From Warburgia ugandensis (taxonomy: Eukaryota > Streptophyta > Magnoliopsida > Canellales > Canellaceae), in contig CP141136.1 of assembly GCA_035236585.1 (NCBI GenBank), forward strand, positions 33,750,949 to 33,814,948: a DNA stretch of 64,000 bases. Direction: 5' to 3'. Shown one piece after another: positions 27,061 to 39,479 of the stretch; within the stretch, counting starts at the first letter, position 1; every line of letters starts with the position of its first letter. The notes under the pieces are model-generated. The model was not told the origin of the DNA, made no database searches, and saw only the letters and a program-made list of their open reading frames with translations. The position numbers and the translations under genes were made by a program.

Positions 27061-30000
27061 CAGAGATACATAATACTAAAGGAGATCTGGGTGGCAACAT
27101 CCATCCACAAGCCTCAGAGGGCTATGGTCTGAACCCTCGAGGATAATCAACATATATAGCATGTATAACTAACAAGATGATGAATTATGCATGTAGAGGA
27201 AACATCAACCAACAATGCTCCATCATGAATACCATATGGTTTTATCAAATCTCATGGGACCCCCAAATCAGGATAGAAGTAGTCTTCCTATGATATAGAC
27301 TCCTACAGCTCAAAGGTGATACTCTCAGCAGGTATCTTTTTCAGAGGTTAGAGGCTAGTCTAAACACTCCTACCATAGTGCCATAGGGTATTATAACCCT
27401 CAAGACAACTAATGCTAGTCGTGGAATATCATAGCACACTCATGCATTATCTAAGCTCTCACCCATATAGGGTCCCAATACAAGCACCTTCATTAGGTGA
27501 ATAAATGTGCATATATTCTCAATGCTTTAGCATAAGGCCCTACAAAGCCACATGAATACTCAAATCCAGGAATATCATCTAGTTATGAATCATAAACAAA
27601 CACATAACCATACTCTCTGAAATCATAGAAGCTCATGACTTTCACATTCACAAATCTTTTTTTTTTTTTTTGTAACTTTGCAGTAGCAAATAATCAACTC
27701 ATATATCACTAAACTACATGACATAATAGAAATTTCAATTGGTTTTCCCAACAATCATAGATGTTTTTGAGTGTGTCTTCAAATGTTCAAAGGAGTTAAT
27801 CTCTAATATATTTACATAGCTTAGTAGACTTCAAATGACTATGGAATCTATAGACAAGTTTCCTCTAACATTTCCATGTTCACTACTTACTAATTACAAA
27901 TTGTTTGGTGCATGAGTTATCTTGTTCACGTAATACATTTTAATAAGTAAAAGCTTGCCTAATAAGTCAATTAGTCCAAGGATTTATTGGTGGAACCTCT
28001 ATCCACACAACCACTAAAGTCCACATGTTGGTAGTCCACTTAAAACAATATCTGCTAATATGTTCTTTATTTGTGCTAAGTGTTCACTATCTCTGGGTAA
28101 ATGAGACAATTGTTTGTCACTATTTACTTCATTTAATCACTAGATTATTAAGTCTTCTAAGTGTACAATCATCCATCAAATACATCAGGTTGTAGGAATC
28201 TTTGGATTTACTAAAGTTCAATTAGGTTGTTGTCACTTCATAGGAGACAGACCAATTATTTCATGTTTAACCAATGATCTATCTAGCTATCCAATAATGT
28301 CAATTAGCCTTAGCTAAATCATTCCTTATTGAATATACTTCATGCCCTTGGAGTTTTTGGGTGTGCCAAGTGCTTGTAAAGCATCTAGTACCTCAATCTT
28401 TTAGTTGGACTATCTGTAGAATTCTGTGTCAGATAATCTAGCAGTAAACCATCCTAAAAACATCCTTATTCCCATCCAAGAATTATGAAATTTGATCTAG
28501 AATTTACCTACTGAATGAACCTTATTAAGTGTAGAATCTCATTGTTTACTACCAAAACAATAAGTAACATTGTTACAAGGTCTTTAACCTCTTTGCAGGA
28601 AACTTTAGGAACAATTGAGATTTAGAGGATGATAACATGGACTTTGATCATGATTTCAACTAAATTTTCAAGCACATCTCTCATGCTAAGATCAAGCATC
28701 AATTCCATAGCAAGAGAATGTAAATATAGTAACAAAACATGCTTGATAATAATGGCTAAATAGTCTAGCATTCAATGTCTAATTCAAATATAAAATTGAA
28801 TCAATAAATGCACAAATCCCCGACTAAATCATACTGAAATATTAAATTAATACAATGAAAGTTTTACCATCACAAACCATGAAAAACACTAGGGTTATGC
28901 ACATGAAATGTTTAGACAAAGCTATGCAATACCTAAAATAAACATGGCATGAATAAGTGTGGAAGATCTAGGCATTTTTATTATGTGCCTTAGCATGATC
29001 TTCTTGAAACATGTTTTGAAGATCTTTTTAGAAAATCCTAGCCTAGGAAAGTTCCAAGCCCCTTACCTATAATCACTTCTTCTCTAGTTCCTCTCCTCTT
29101 CATCTCTTTCTCTTTTCCTCCTTATCTCTTTCCCTTGTCCTCTTTTCCTTCTTGGTTATTACGATTTTCTCCTTCTTCTTCTCCTCTTGGCTCCACATTT
29201 TTCTATCATCTTTTATCTCCTATTTCCTCACAATTTTTAACTTCTATTTGTGGTGAGGTTCCTCTATTATATTATTAATTTCCTTTCCTAAAGTTTTGGG
29301 ATTTGTTCTAACTCAAACTCCCTGCCTTTCTGCCCTCTAGTAGTTCATGCTTTGGCCCTTATTATTAGGACTACATCTCAGCCCTCTATCTCTTCACTTC
29401 CTAATATTATGCTGCACCAATTTTCCAATCCATTAGAACATGTTTCTCCTAGCCTATCTTACCTAAAACTACCTCTCCGAACTCACAAACTATCCATGCT
29501 TTTAGCTCCCTAAAGTCACTTAAAAAACAGGCATCTCATCCTTTCCTTGCTTTCCAAGTTCCAAATGTCCAAGCCTAACTAAAAATCAAGCATCAACTCC
29601 CACTTTACATGGGGAACTTGATGTGTTACTCTACTCAATTCATACATGCTTGCATCCCATTTGTTCATCACCATTCAATCCTAGCCAATTATCTCAATCA
29701 GTGTCCTACATCTCTCTCTCATTGGTTCTCATGCTCTTAGGATAACTCATCCTAGCCATCCTTTTCTTCTTGTAGTTAGGATGCCTTAGCACTCATCCTA
29801 ATCATTCAAGTCTCTATCATTCTAATCCCACCAATTTAAGCCTATTTCTATCTAAGTTCTCCCCAAAAAGAATTCCAAAAACAACCATGTGATGTTTTCA
29901 ACTCTAAACCAAAGTCTTTCACACACCTAATATTACTACTTAAGCAACTCAAATTCATTGACATAATTAAGCAAATAATATAATTATTAAAGTACAAGTC

Positions 30001-30515
30001 AAGGTATTACACAATTTGTGCCTTATTTTGCACAATAAAAAAAGGTCCATACTTTATCTTCAAAATGAATGCCATAAAAGAAAGTCTTTAAAAATCTCTC
30101 TATAAATCATAATAAACTGCTTCAAAGAGAAGCAATATTAAAACTTAAATCACTTCACAAATAGGGTAAAAATCAATAAAAAAAAATCTAAAGTTTCAAG
30201 AGAAAATAAAAAGCAAGGAGAACTTCAAATGTTCAAAAACTCTAGAATAAGAGTGCTAAAAAGAAATACTCTCAAGTCTCATGTTTTTAACTTAACTTTT
30301 GAGCCAGATAACTTCACAAGTGGAAAAATTAGTGAAGAGCAATGCTAATAACGAGTAGACTGAGAACAAACAAAATATATATAAAAAAAAGCCTAAAATT
30401 GAGTAGAATCTATAAGAGAAGAAAGTAGAGAAATACAAAGAAGAGAGAGAATAGACAATGTCTTAGCTAGACGAACTCTAAAAGCCAAAAACTAGAGAGC
30501 TCTAGAGAGAGACAA

Positions 30516-33442
30516 TGTGACGACCCGGGTTTTCCCATGCATTTTTAAATGCAAGATCTAAATTCCTAAGGCGGGATCCATCCCTATTTGAAAACCATTT
30601 TATGAAAACCATGCAATGCAACAGAAAATCTTTTGTTTTAAACTCATTTTGAAAACCCCGAGTGTCATTTGCTTTCACAACAATCAAAGTAGTTGTTGAA
30701 AAACTTCAGAAATCATAAATGTTTTTCCCCAGGTCTATCCAGTCACAGCACACAGTCCAACTGTAAATAAATACAAATACATGTCCAAAGGGTAGAGAGT
30801 TTACTCACATGTATAGTTGTCTCCTTTGTTTATTCACTTGCTCGTAGCACTAATATCTCCTGAGACGTCTTCTATTTGTGAGTGGAACTATCCTGAAAAA
30901 TGTTAAGGATAGGGTGAGTATATATTATACTTAGTAGGAGTCTATCACTACTAGTTTTGCAATGCATGCTATGTTTAAAATCATGCGCTCTTAAAAACAT
31001 GTGCATGTTCGAACAATCATGTTCAATATAGATATTAAAAACCACTATCAAACCGGAATACTGACGACTTAAAGAATAGCATAATCCAAGTCGAAAGTAT
31101 CATATATCATAAACATAATGATATGCATAAGATGCTCCACTGAATCCAACTCATGGATATCTGGTATGGTTAACCAACCTCATGTCATGCCATATGCAAT
31201 GCAAGTAAATCCTCAAACCATAGGGTCCAAACTATGCCCACGACCTCGCCGCCGTGTGGTCCCAGGGTACCTGAGGATACTCGGTCATAGCCTCAACGGG
31301 GCCTATGACACGTCGACCCAGTGCCGTGACACTAGTAGTAGCCCCCTGTACCACATGCAGTCAACGTAGGGACGTTGCCCTTTTTAGGCGTGGTACCCAT
31401 CCACCTAATAGTGGTAGAGGCTGGAGGCCAACCCAAACCTCTCGGCATAGCGCCCACGAGCTTATCAGCCCAAATCATATCAGATCAAACAAGCGAAAAC
31501 CTCTTTTTCAAAACCTATCCTCTTTGGTCCCTCACAACTACCTAGCCCTCACAACTGCCTACCTAGTGTCTTTTGGGCACTCCAGCGTCTTTTGGTAACC
31601 CTCAAGGACATGCTATCTTTCAAAAACTCAATGCTCACAAATCATACAATGTATGCAATTGTTTGCACAACATATCTATGCATAATGTATATGCAATTAT
31701 TTGCAAAACATATCTATGCATAAAGCATTTATCATATGTATGCTGAATTCATTTATATGCTAAACAAGTCATCAAATAAGTTATGCTAAACAAGTCATAT
31801 ACGTATACTTAAAACATGCAGTCTCAAACAATCATGGCTCTTTTTAAAAGTCTAGTAGCGATAGAGCACCTACCTCAAAGTCTCCTAGAGTCGCGTCCTT
31901 TAGCACTCAACCCGTCCCTGGGTCTCATTTATAAACTCCTGGGTATGAATGGATACAAGGAATCCTTATTAATTTTAATCTATTTAGACATTAGACTGCT
32001 AAATCTACTGTTTAGGGTCAATGGTCCTTACCTAATTCATTGTCAGGCTAGATCCTATGATATGGATATACTTTCTAATAGTTAAACTCTTGTAATTTAT
32101 CCTTTAATCCTAATTTTTAAAGTCTTATTGGGTCTGTGTGTCCCAGTTCCCAAGACACTCGTGCATCCTGGTTGGACCGTGACCGTCTCACGTGCATGTG
32201 CGCCTAAAGGCCGTGCCAGGGACCGTGTTTTGCACGCGCACATGCATGCTCAAGTGACGCGCTACGACGTGCATCATCGCATGGACGCACCTTGTAGCAT
32301 GGCGCGTCTTAGCTCCCATGGCACCTCGTGCATCCTGGTCGAGCTAAGACCCATGCCCCATGTCGCGCACGTACTCGAAGGCCGCACTTGGGACAGTGTT
32401 CGCACGTGCACAAGCATGCCTAAGCGATGCGCTATGACGTGCGTCCTGGATGACCTCGTGCAAACACACCTTGGCGTAGTCGAAATGTGCCTTGGCTCCC
32501 AGGCCGCCCATGCATCCCGGTCGAGCCTAGATTGTGCCTGGGACGCACCGAGGCCACACCCATACACAGTCGCATGCCCTCGTGCACAGTGGCGTGCCTG
32601 GGGTCCATCCATGGGCTCAGTTGGGTGTGCATCACGCACCATGCCTAGGACCGTCTCCCTCGTCGGTCCGGTCCTGGGTTCTGCAATTTTCGGCCAGAAA
32701 ATGCTAGGTCTGGCCTGGTTTTTACTTGGGGAAGTGGAAGGGAAGGACAGTTTACCTGGGCAGCTGGTGATGGTGCTCCTCATGCCTAGTCATCCTCCGT
32801 TCCGATTCTGAAAACCCCATGCCACCGGAATTTCGTGAAGAGGAAACCCCCATGCCAAGATCGGAAAGGGAAGAGAGGGGAATGGGGAGAATGGCAATGG
32901 CCGGCCTGACTTGGCCTGCCCATTGCAAGAAAACACAGAGGGATGGGTTTTGAGATGGGTTTCCGATTTTGTCGGAAACCCCAGTCTCAAAACGACCGAA
33001 AAAATCGTGTTTTTGGAGAGGGGGAGTTGGGGTTTTTATAGAAGGGTGAAGGTGGTGCCCCTCAATGGCGGTGTCGCCATGGCAGTGGCAGATCCCTCTA
33101 GAAAAATCGGGATTTAGGGTTTTTGTAGGGTTCTTGAGGTTGAAGATGACAGGGGGTGCCGTTATCAAAACGGCCCCTTGCGTTTTTTGTCCTTTTTCGT
33201 TTTTCTGTTTAATTTCCAGAAATACCCCTATCTTTAAATGACTGTAACTTCTTCATACGAACTCCGTTTTTGGTGATTTTTGAGGCGTTGGATTCCATTT
33301 TTCGAGTGAATCTAATGGTACTAAGTTCCCTCACAAATTCCTTTGTTTACTATTTTAAATAAAGTGAAACATTTAACTCAGTTTATTTCCTATAGAATGT
33401 TCAATTTTCGTTAAAAACAGTGTAAATTGCTCGGGCATTACA
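30516..33442 (+). mobile_element. Solo LTR, 2927 bp, target duplication GACAA (same family)
   Basis: It starts TGTGACGACCCGGG and ends TCGGGCATTACA. Perfect 5-bp duplications GACAA sit at 30511-30515 and 33443-33447. It aligns along its length with the 15189-17813 copy (ATGCATAAGATGCTCCACTG, GTAGCCCCCTGTACCACATG, AACTCCGTTTTTGGTGATTT). It carries an extra GC-rich block at 32140-32640 made of imperfect repeats of about 170 bp, which creates a spurious 227-codon open frame at 32128-32811. No internal retrotransposon domain is present. Confidence 0.9.
32140..32640. repeat. GC-rich imperfect tandem repeat (about 170-bp unit) inside the solo LTR
   Basis: Recurring landmarks are CTCGTGCATCCTGGT (32158, 32327, and a variant CATGCATCCCGGTCGAGC near 32508) and CACATGCATGCTCAAGTGACGCGCTACGACGTGC versus its diverged copy CAAGCATGCCTAAGCGATGC near 32413. 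They give about three diverged units. The region is markedly GC- and CpG-rich against AT-rich surroundings. Confidence 0.6.
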
Positions 33443-33447
33443 GACAA

Positions 33448-34738
33448 AGAGAGAGGAATAGGTGCAAGAAATGGCTTAGGGTGTACTCTTACTACTCACA
33501 TGGACCACTCACACTATATGCACTGCACGTGTAGATCACTTCAACTAGGGTGTACTCTTACAAAGTTTTCTTTTTCACACACAAAGATAAAGAAAGGAAT
33601 GCTTTATATAGTGATCTTTGTGCCTCCTTTCCTTTGAGATAGGTGATGTGGCACTAGTGTGCCTTTAACAGTAAAACAAAATTCTAATACTAACAATAGA
33701 ATCTTTTAATGGTGACACAAATGCACTTTAGTCTTGTTGGTGACATTGAGTGGCGCTAAATATCTGTCTACGTACAAATGGAATGAATAATAAAAGAGAA
33801 AATGATGAGAATTTAGAGTAGATAAGAGGAAAGAGAGCAAATAGAAATGGAATACAAGGAGAAGAGAGTGAAAATAGTAGTGACTGAGGGAAAACATTAA
33901 GCTCTTTATTGTTTGTGTTTGCTCTCTAAAAACACATTTTTTTAGTGGAGTTTTCTCTATTAGATAAATGTTCAAAATGCATGGTTACAAAGCGCAAAAC
34001 TAAATTTTACAAAAAAGGCTTTATATCATGAAGAAATTCCATTAATGTGGTCATTTTGGTCAAGCCATTACAAATATGTACATGGTTGTTTCACTATTTT
34101 TATCCCATATCCATACTTTTAACAGTACAATAATGTAGTTCTCAATAATTCCTATGGTTATGCCAAAAAACTGTACTTTTTAGGCACTACCAAACCCCTT
34201 TAGAGTCTTTAAGAAACTCAAATGGGGAAAATGTCAAACTAGTTTTCTTTCCTTTGGTGATTAAGATTCATATATTGAATTTTAACTCTTTTAATTTCCT
34301 TAAAAACAAAAATGTTTTAATATTCTTGGAGTCGCTACAACATAAAGAATAATGGGCCCACTAAAATGAACAGTTTTGATTAATCAAGAAACTTGGACCA
34401 CGTCTATACTATATATAGAGCAAACACCTTTACCTATATAATATTTGTCCATACAATATAATAATATGTGTTATAAAATATTATATATTTATGCCTATTT
34501 ATATTCTCTATATATTTATGTGCAATAAAGAAATACATAAAAGGATATTTTAAAAAATAGGCAAAAGGACATATTGAGAACAAGTAGAAAGATATTTATA
34601 AAAAGAAATAGAAAAGGTTATTTTGTTAAAGTGCAAATGTAGTTTCACAATATATATACTATACTAATGGTTTCACAATATATAGACTATACTAGTGGAT
34701 TATTATTATTTTGAATAAGACTCCTTACTTCCACTAAC
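33448..34738. other. Gene-less AT-rich stretch
   Basis: No coding or repeat signal that I can name. There are runs of ATATAT-type sequence at 34400-34720, and a duplicated TTTCACAATATATA.ACTATACTA at 34642 and 34670. Confidence 0.5.
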
Positions 34739-35235
34739 TTAGGGTGTTATTTAACAATGTATGTTTGGCGTTTTTGTTAGCACAGCTCTTGCGATATATC
34801 CAATTATATCTTCTATGATATCTGAGATATGTGTCATATGTTCCGTGATATCTTATATAATATCTCTGGTGATATCTTTGGTAATATTTTTAGTGATATC
34901 TAAAATGCATCATTAGAAATATTTTATTATTTTTTAATAAAAATGAATGCATCAACCAATCAGGCAGCAATGACTATCAACCAATTTGCTCATTTGTATT
35001 TTGGCAGTTCTGGCCTTTGATTGCCAATTTCTGGAGTTCTTCATCGAGTCGCATTCCTTCCTCCGCAGCGATCAGAGAACTATCTACATTTTGCTAGATG
35101 CTTGCATTTCTCGACCCTCCTTTTTATCAGCATTGATTCTAAATCTTGCACAGATAGTCTATGTTTTAGTTTTCTCTTTTAGTTCATTCAATTCATCTTC
35201 CAATTTTTTCATCTTTGCTTGCTTTTTATCAGTCT

Positions 35236-35400
35236 CTCCTCTCTATTTCAAAGAATCTCAAGCCATAATAAAAGCCACATATGGGTTATTCCCTGGTTTA
35301 TAATTATCATTTTCTTTAGAACTTGGTATGAACCTCTTAATTTCTTTGCAGAGAGCTTCATCACATTCATCCGTGAATTTCCTTGCAACTGACAGGGCTT
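35236..35400 (-). other. Exon-like coding fragment of unknown origin
   Basis: The reverse strand can be read for about 45 codons as ARKFTDECDEALCKEIKRF followed by IPSSKENDNYKPGNNPYVAF, then a stop in the place of a tryptophan-like codon. A lysine/glutamate-rich coiled-coil-like stretch (KKLEDELNELKEKTK) follows in the same direction, closer to 35170. It looks like decayed protein-coding DNA. I do not recognise the family. Confidence 0.25.
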
Positions 35401-35915
35401 ACGAAGATCAAAATCAATTTTCACATATGAAGGACAAAATAAAATTTTGAAAGTGAGCAATCTGTTATTTGTTTGGTTTATTATTATCTACTAACCATTT
35501 GCAAGAGAATTCGATCTTGGATAAGTAGGGGATTTCATAAAAGCACTCAGAAGGCACAATATTATGAATTATGTTTTTGACATACTAAACAAGAACAAAT
35601 ACAACACAAACACCACAAACTACACCAAATCACATCCTATCCATGCTTCTGAATGTGCATAGCCACCCTTCCAATGATCTTCATTATATTTGCAACACAA
35701 GATTAAACAAGGATGCCTTGTAAAAAACTATAGCCACCTTCTTCCAGTAAAAATATTAAAATTCCTCTTATCAAATTGATTGAATGCTTGATGATTCCCC
35801 CCTACCTACTTTACATGAGCACATGTCTCTAAATGCAGAAGAAACAAACATTAGCTCTCATTGGTTGACTCAATTTCTAGACCAGCCACTACTTTCAACT
35901 ATTTTGGATAGACTC

Positions 35916-36842
35916 TTATGAGATAAACTCTATGTTGTCCTTTACCCTAGATAATCCTTGACCATTTCTACTTCGATCTGCACTAAACATTTCATCATTT
36001 TCCAAATTCAATAGTTTTTCTTTTGATTCCCCTTGGAGCAAGTCCACCACCTCAAGCATAGTAGGTCTCTTCTCAAGCCCACTCTGAGCACATACGAGTG
36101 CAATGAGCATTGCTCTTTTCAGCTCTTCTTCATCATACATTTCACTCAGTTTTGGATCTGCCACTTCATCAAACCTTTTCTCTCGAGCCAATGGCAATGC
36201 CCAATAAATAATGGCGTGTCTCATTGTTGCACTGAGTTTCTCTATGGGCTTCTTGCCACTACATAACTCTAGCAACAATATCCCAAAGTTGTAGACATCA
36301 TAGCCAGACAAGGCATATTCGGGGGCAAGATAGCCATGGGTACCTTTCATCCTTGTAGTAACATGTGTAGTACCATTTGGAATTAGCTTTGCAAATCCAA
36401 AATTAGCAACTTATGCTTGAAAATCTGAATCTAACAACACATACTTGCTTTGACGCCCTTGTGAATAATATGAGGTGTTGCATGGTGGTGAAGATATTTT
36501 ATGATACGATCAATTGTTTAGCAAATCCCAAGTTGCATAAAGAATTACAAGAAGAATGCATTTGATTTTCCAGACTTATGCAATACCCCCAGTTGATCCA
36601 ACTGCAATATTCATTCGTCTCTCCCAATCAAGAAGGCATTCAACTAGATGCTGCCCATGGAGATGCAAGAGTAAGCTCAAATTAGGCATATGGTCTTGCA
36701 CTATCAGCCGCTCTTGCCCTTCAGCATAGTAACCATGTAAACTTAGTAGGTTTTTATGCCAGACATTGCCCAATATCTCAACCTCAACAGTAAATTCCAT
36801 TTCAACTTTGTTGCTCCATACCTTCAGTTTCTTAAAAGCTAT
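35916..36842 (-). pseudogene. PTI1-like receptor-like cytoplasmic kinase pseudogene, truncated and catalytically dead
   Basis: Reverse-strand reading gives kinase-like blocks in the right order. A first block (36576-36842) carries KKLKVW (beta-3 lysine region), EMEF.VEVEILGNVWHKNLLSLHGYY, QERLIV.DHMPNLSLLLHLHG and LLDWERRMNIA. A middle block (about 36365-36520) carries YLHHHATPHIIHKG and a stop in place of the Gln before VANFGFAKLIP. A final block (35916-36350) carries KGTHGYLAPEYA, DVYNFGILLLELCSGKKPIEKLS and EKRPTMLEVVDLL. These resemble PTI1-like kinase At3g15890 closely. Damage: no glycine-loop exon upstream, a stop after the GGIA block and an insertion of about 80 bp, HRD changed to HKG, DFG changed to NFG, an in-frame TAA, and loss of about six residues before DVYNFG. 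A functional kinase is ruled out. An expressed fragment is possible but unsupported. Confidence 0.85.
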
Positions 36843-38804
36843 ATGTGGGATATGTATATATTATAGTTACTAGTCTACATTTGGAATAAAAAGATGATTT
36901 CTAAAACAAAGGTAGGAAACTAACCTATAATTTATTACTAGTAGATGTATGAGATGACCAAAAGTAACCTGGATGAAATAAACAGGGCAACGTACAACCA
37001 ACATCTAACAACAAGTGTTGCATGCATGTGAAATTGAGAAGAAACTGCTATTAGCCAAATTAGAAAGTTTAGAGAACAATGGAGCTCATCTTCAAGAACC
37101 ACATTCACATACTCACCCGAGATGGTTAAAGTTGTTTCCATAAAAGATTAAAATAATTCCTGAGGTTTGTGAAAAGTTTTCCATTTGAATCAACTATGGA
37201 AAAAACTAATCCAAATCGCTTTGCCCTTGAAGCCTACAATAAATATATTAACACCTAAAATAAAGAAACCCCAAACCCGTAACAAAAATTAATGGATCCT
37301 ACATCGCATGCACCATCTAACCCTTTTATGGCAAGTAAAAGAACAAAGAAGAATGGGAGTAAAGTAAAGAATGGAGAAACAAACACTTAAATGAAGTTGC
37401 ATAAGAGTTTGCTCTTAAATTCAATACGAAACTCATAAACCAAGAAATTACTGATCAGAATTTTGTTATTAACCATAACTGTCAGTAGAGAAGGAAAGAA
37501 AAGTGGTTTAGTGACCGATACCCAGTTTAAGAAATGGCATGTTGAGAAGCATAATTCTAATCTTAAACTATTCTTAACCCAGACACCAATTCCATAAAAC
37601 ATTAACATCGATTTTTGGATATACTGTAGTTTTCTTGCCAAATTTAGATAATAAATAAAGTAGAATACAATCTGGGAGAGAAAATATAAGGGATATTTCA
37701 CATTTTACAAAACCATGACAAAAGTGTCACGAAAACTTTGAATGAGATTTCTTGAAAGTGAGAAAATATAAAGAAGCTGCAGAATGGAGAGGTTATCTCA
37801 GAAAACCTAATTCAAGGAAATATATCAGATATCCAATTTTAGCACAAAATCGTTGAATGTCAAGAAAATATTCAAAACAAAAAAGGCTCGGATTAGAGAT
37901 CTTTGTGCAATCCATTCGATAAGCTTCAAACGCAAGTCTCTTTACAAGTTGCACAAGAGGAAACACAGAGAGAATGAAGAGAAAAGGGAGATCAACTTAC
38001 TTCTTTGATGTTCAAAATGCAAGGAGTGAAAGTGAAGGGAGGGCCTCGACTGTAGGGATTGTACATATTGCATTTTTTACAGAGTTTTGCATAAACCCTC
38101 GGGTACCCAAGGCTTTCATCAATAGTCAGTTCTTCTTTAGCAAAAGACAATCTAAAAGCCATGGAAAAAAAATTCCACCGAATAAAGGGACAGACAAGTG
38201 ACGATGGGGATATGTGAGAAGAAAAGGGAAGTTTCAGGACGTGAAAAAAGAAACAACGGTGCAACAGTCTATTAATTTCATAAGGCAAATTGGTTTTCTC
38301 CCCTGCCAGGTCTGGAGTTCTTTTATGGGATGAAGAATACGTGTCTGGATTGATCTCGGCAGCTCGCGCAACTTGAGGATCCTGCATGAGCTGGAAATAT
38401 GCATTAGGGTCTCCTAGCACTGACATGGGTCATGGACTACATGTTTCTAAAGGGCTCTCCCAACGGCAGTCTCGCACGTGCTACATTGGAGAGAATCCAT
38501 TTGTCGTCAATGGTAGCATGCAGTAATGGAAAGAGAGGGAGACAATTCCAATTTCTCTCTCTAAAAAACAATGGTTTTAATTTGATTTTTCTCTCCCTAG
38601 AAAGTAACATATTTTACACTGTAAATATGATTTGGTATATCTCCAATAGCACTAAATATATCAAGCATGATAAAATTAAAATAAATCTGATATCTCATAA
38701 GATATCACAGTTAAATAAACTTAATATCTCACATATGCCAAATATATCGCAGTTAAATAAGCCATGATATCATGAAACATATGACGTTAAATTAACCCTC
38801 CTTA

Positions 38805-39335
38805 AAAGACTTTAGTGTTTATCGTAATGTAGATTTGTTAAAAAAGGTTTACCGCTAAGTAAAATTTGCTGTTAAATGTATATTGCTCTAATCTCAAGCG
38901 TGTGCATCTGGACGTCTTAATAGGTATGGACAAAGCTGTTCAACCATACCCGCTAATTCCTGCAAAGCGTTTGGGCTGGGTCATCAAACGTGCATGTGCA
39001 GGTCCGGGGTGGCGAGTACTGCAAGCGTTCCACCGGCGCCACATTCCTGCAAGACGTTTGAGTTGGGTCGGCCGTCGGTCCGTACACTTGGGAAAGTACC
39101 CCAATGATGACCATATTTACGGTCTTACCACCCCAAGCGACCATCGACCTAATAGATGTTTCTAGAGTATCATTCCACAGGTCTCCAGAGTCCTCTACCA
39201 CCCGCGAAGAAGACTGGCTTTGTTAAAGGAGCCTCGATCGACAAATAAGAAGGTAATACCCATAAGATCCTCCAACCCCACTTTCATTTCTGCTGAAGGC
39301 CTCTTCGAGGGTTTTTCATGAATTTTTTCATAATT
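38805..39335. other. Gene-less, locally GC-rich stretch upstream of the HSP promoter
   Basis: It contains two copies of ATTCCTGCAA(A/G).CGTTTG followed by GGGTC (38955 and 39045), an internal repeat within a 99-codon open frame (38866-39165) of no recognisable family. Confidence 0.4.
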
Positions 39336-39450
39336 CGAGGGTTCTAGAAGTAGCCCCGCCACGACGTTTTATTACTTACGAAATACAAATCACCAAAAGC
39401 AATAGGAGCAAAAGGGTAAAAAATCGCAGGGTAGATTCCAGAAGCTCTAG
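39336..39450 (+). promoter_or_regulatory. Heat-shock-element-like promoter sites of the HSP70-15-like gene
   Basis: Two inverted NTTCNNGAAN core sites lie just upstream of the likely transcription start: TTCTAGAA at 39342-39349 (with a further TTC a few bases upstream, in the ATTCGAGGG stretch) and TTCCAGAA at 39436-39443 (followed by GCTCT and ATTCC). Paired sites of this kind bind plant heat-shock factors. Their position in front of a chaperone gene supports the reading, but both sites are short and function is inferred. No clear TATA box was found. Confidence 0.45.
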
Positions 39451-39479
39451 ATTCCTCTTTCTCTTAAGCAGATCTGCTA

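Larger units (their letters stand above)
22603..30011 (+). mobile_element. Possible LTR split by the 23.24-27.06 kb reverse LTR
   Basis: A family-like start TATGACAACTC lies at 22603 and a leader CCTGAAATATTGTGAGGTGAG near 23058. Downstream of the reverse copy, the sequence resumes with LTR-like content and ends GGTATTACA at 30011, like the ...GCATTACA ends of the solo LTRs. Without the insert the LTR would be about 3.6 kb. Target duplications do not match cleanly, so the nested model is tentative. Confidence 0.3.
34742..38801. mobile_element. Possible non-autonomous DNA transposon (TIR-like arms) carrying the kinase fragment
   Basis: The left arm begins GGGTGTTATTTAAC (34742). The right arm read in reverse begins GGAGGGTTAATTTAAC (ends 38801). 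Both arms continue for about 150 bp in similar AT-rich sequence with repeated GATATC/GAGATAT motifs, in inverted orientation. A TTA trinucleotide flanks each side (34739-34741 and 38802-38804), which would fit a PIF/Harbinger-type target duplication. No transposase was found. Arm identity is imperfect and 3-bp duplications occur by chance, so this is a hypothesis. Confidence 0.3.

Noticed and set aside
32128-32811. 227-codon forward open frame, the longest after the HSP exon
   Set aside because: It lies inside the solo LTR and is produced by GC-rich repeats. Other frames of the same stretch are also open, and the sequence has no family resemblance.
37992-38426. 144-codon reverse open frame starting MSVLGDPNAYFQLMQDPQ
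   Set aside because: The start looks protein-like, but I cannot place it and the rest is low-quality. It also does not supply the missing first exon of the kinase.
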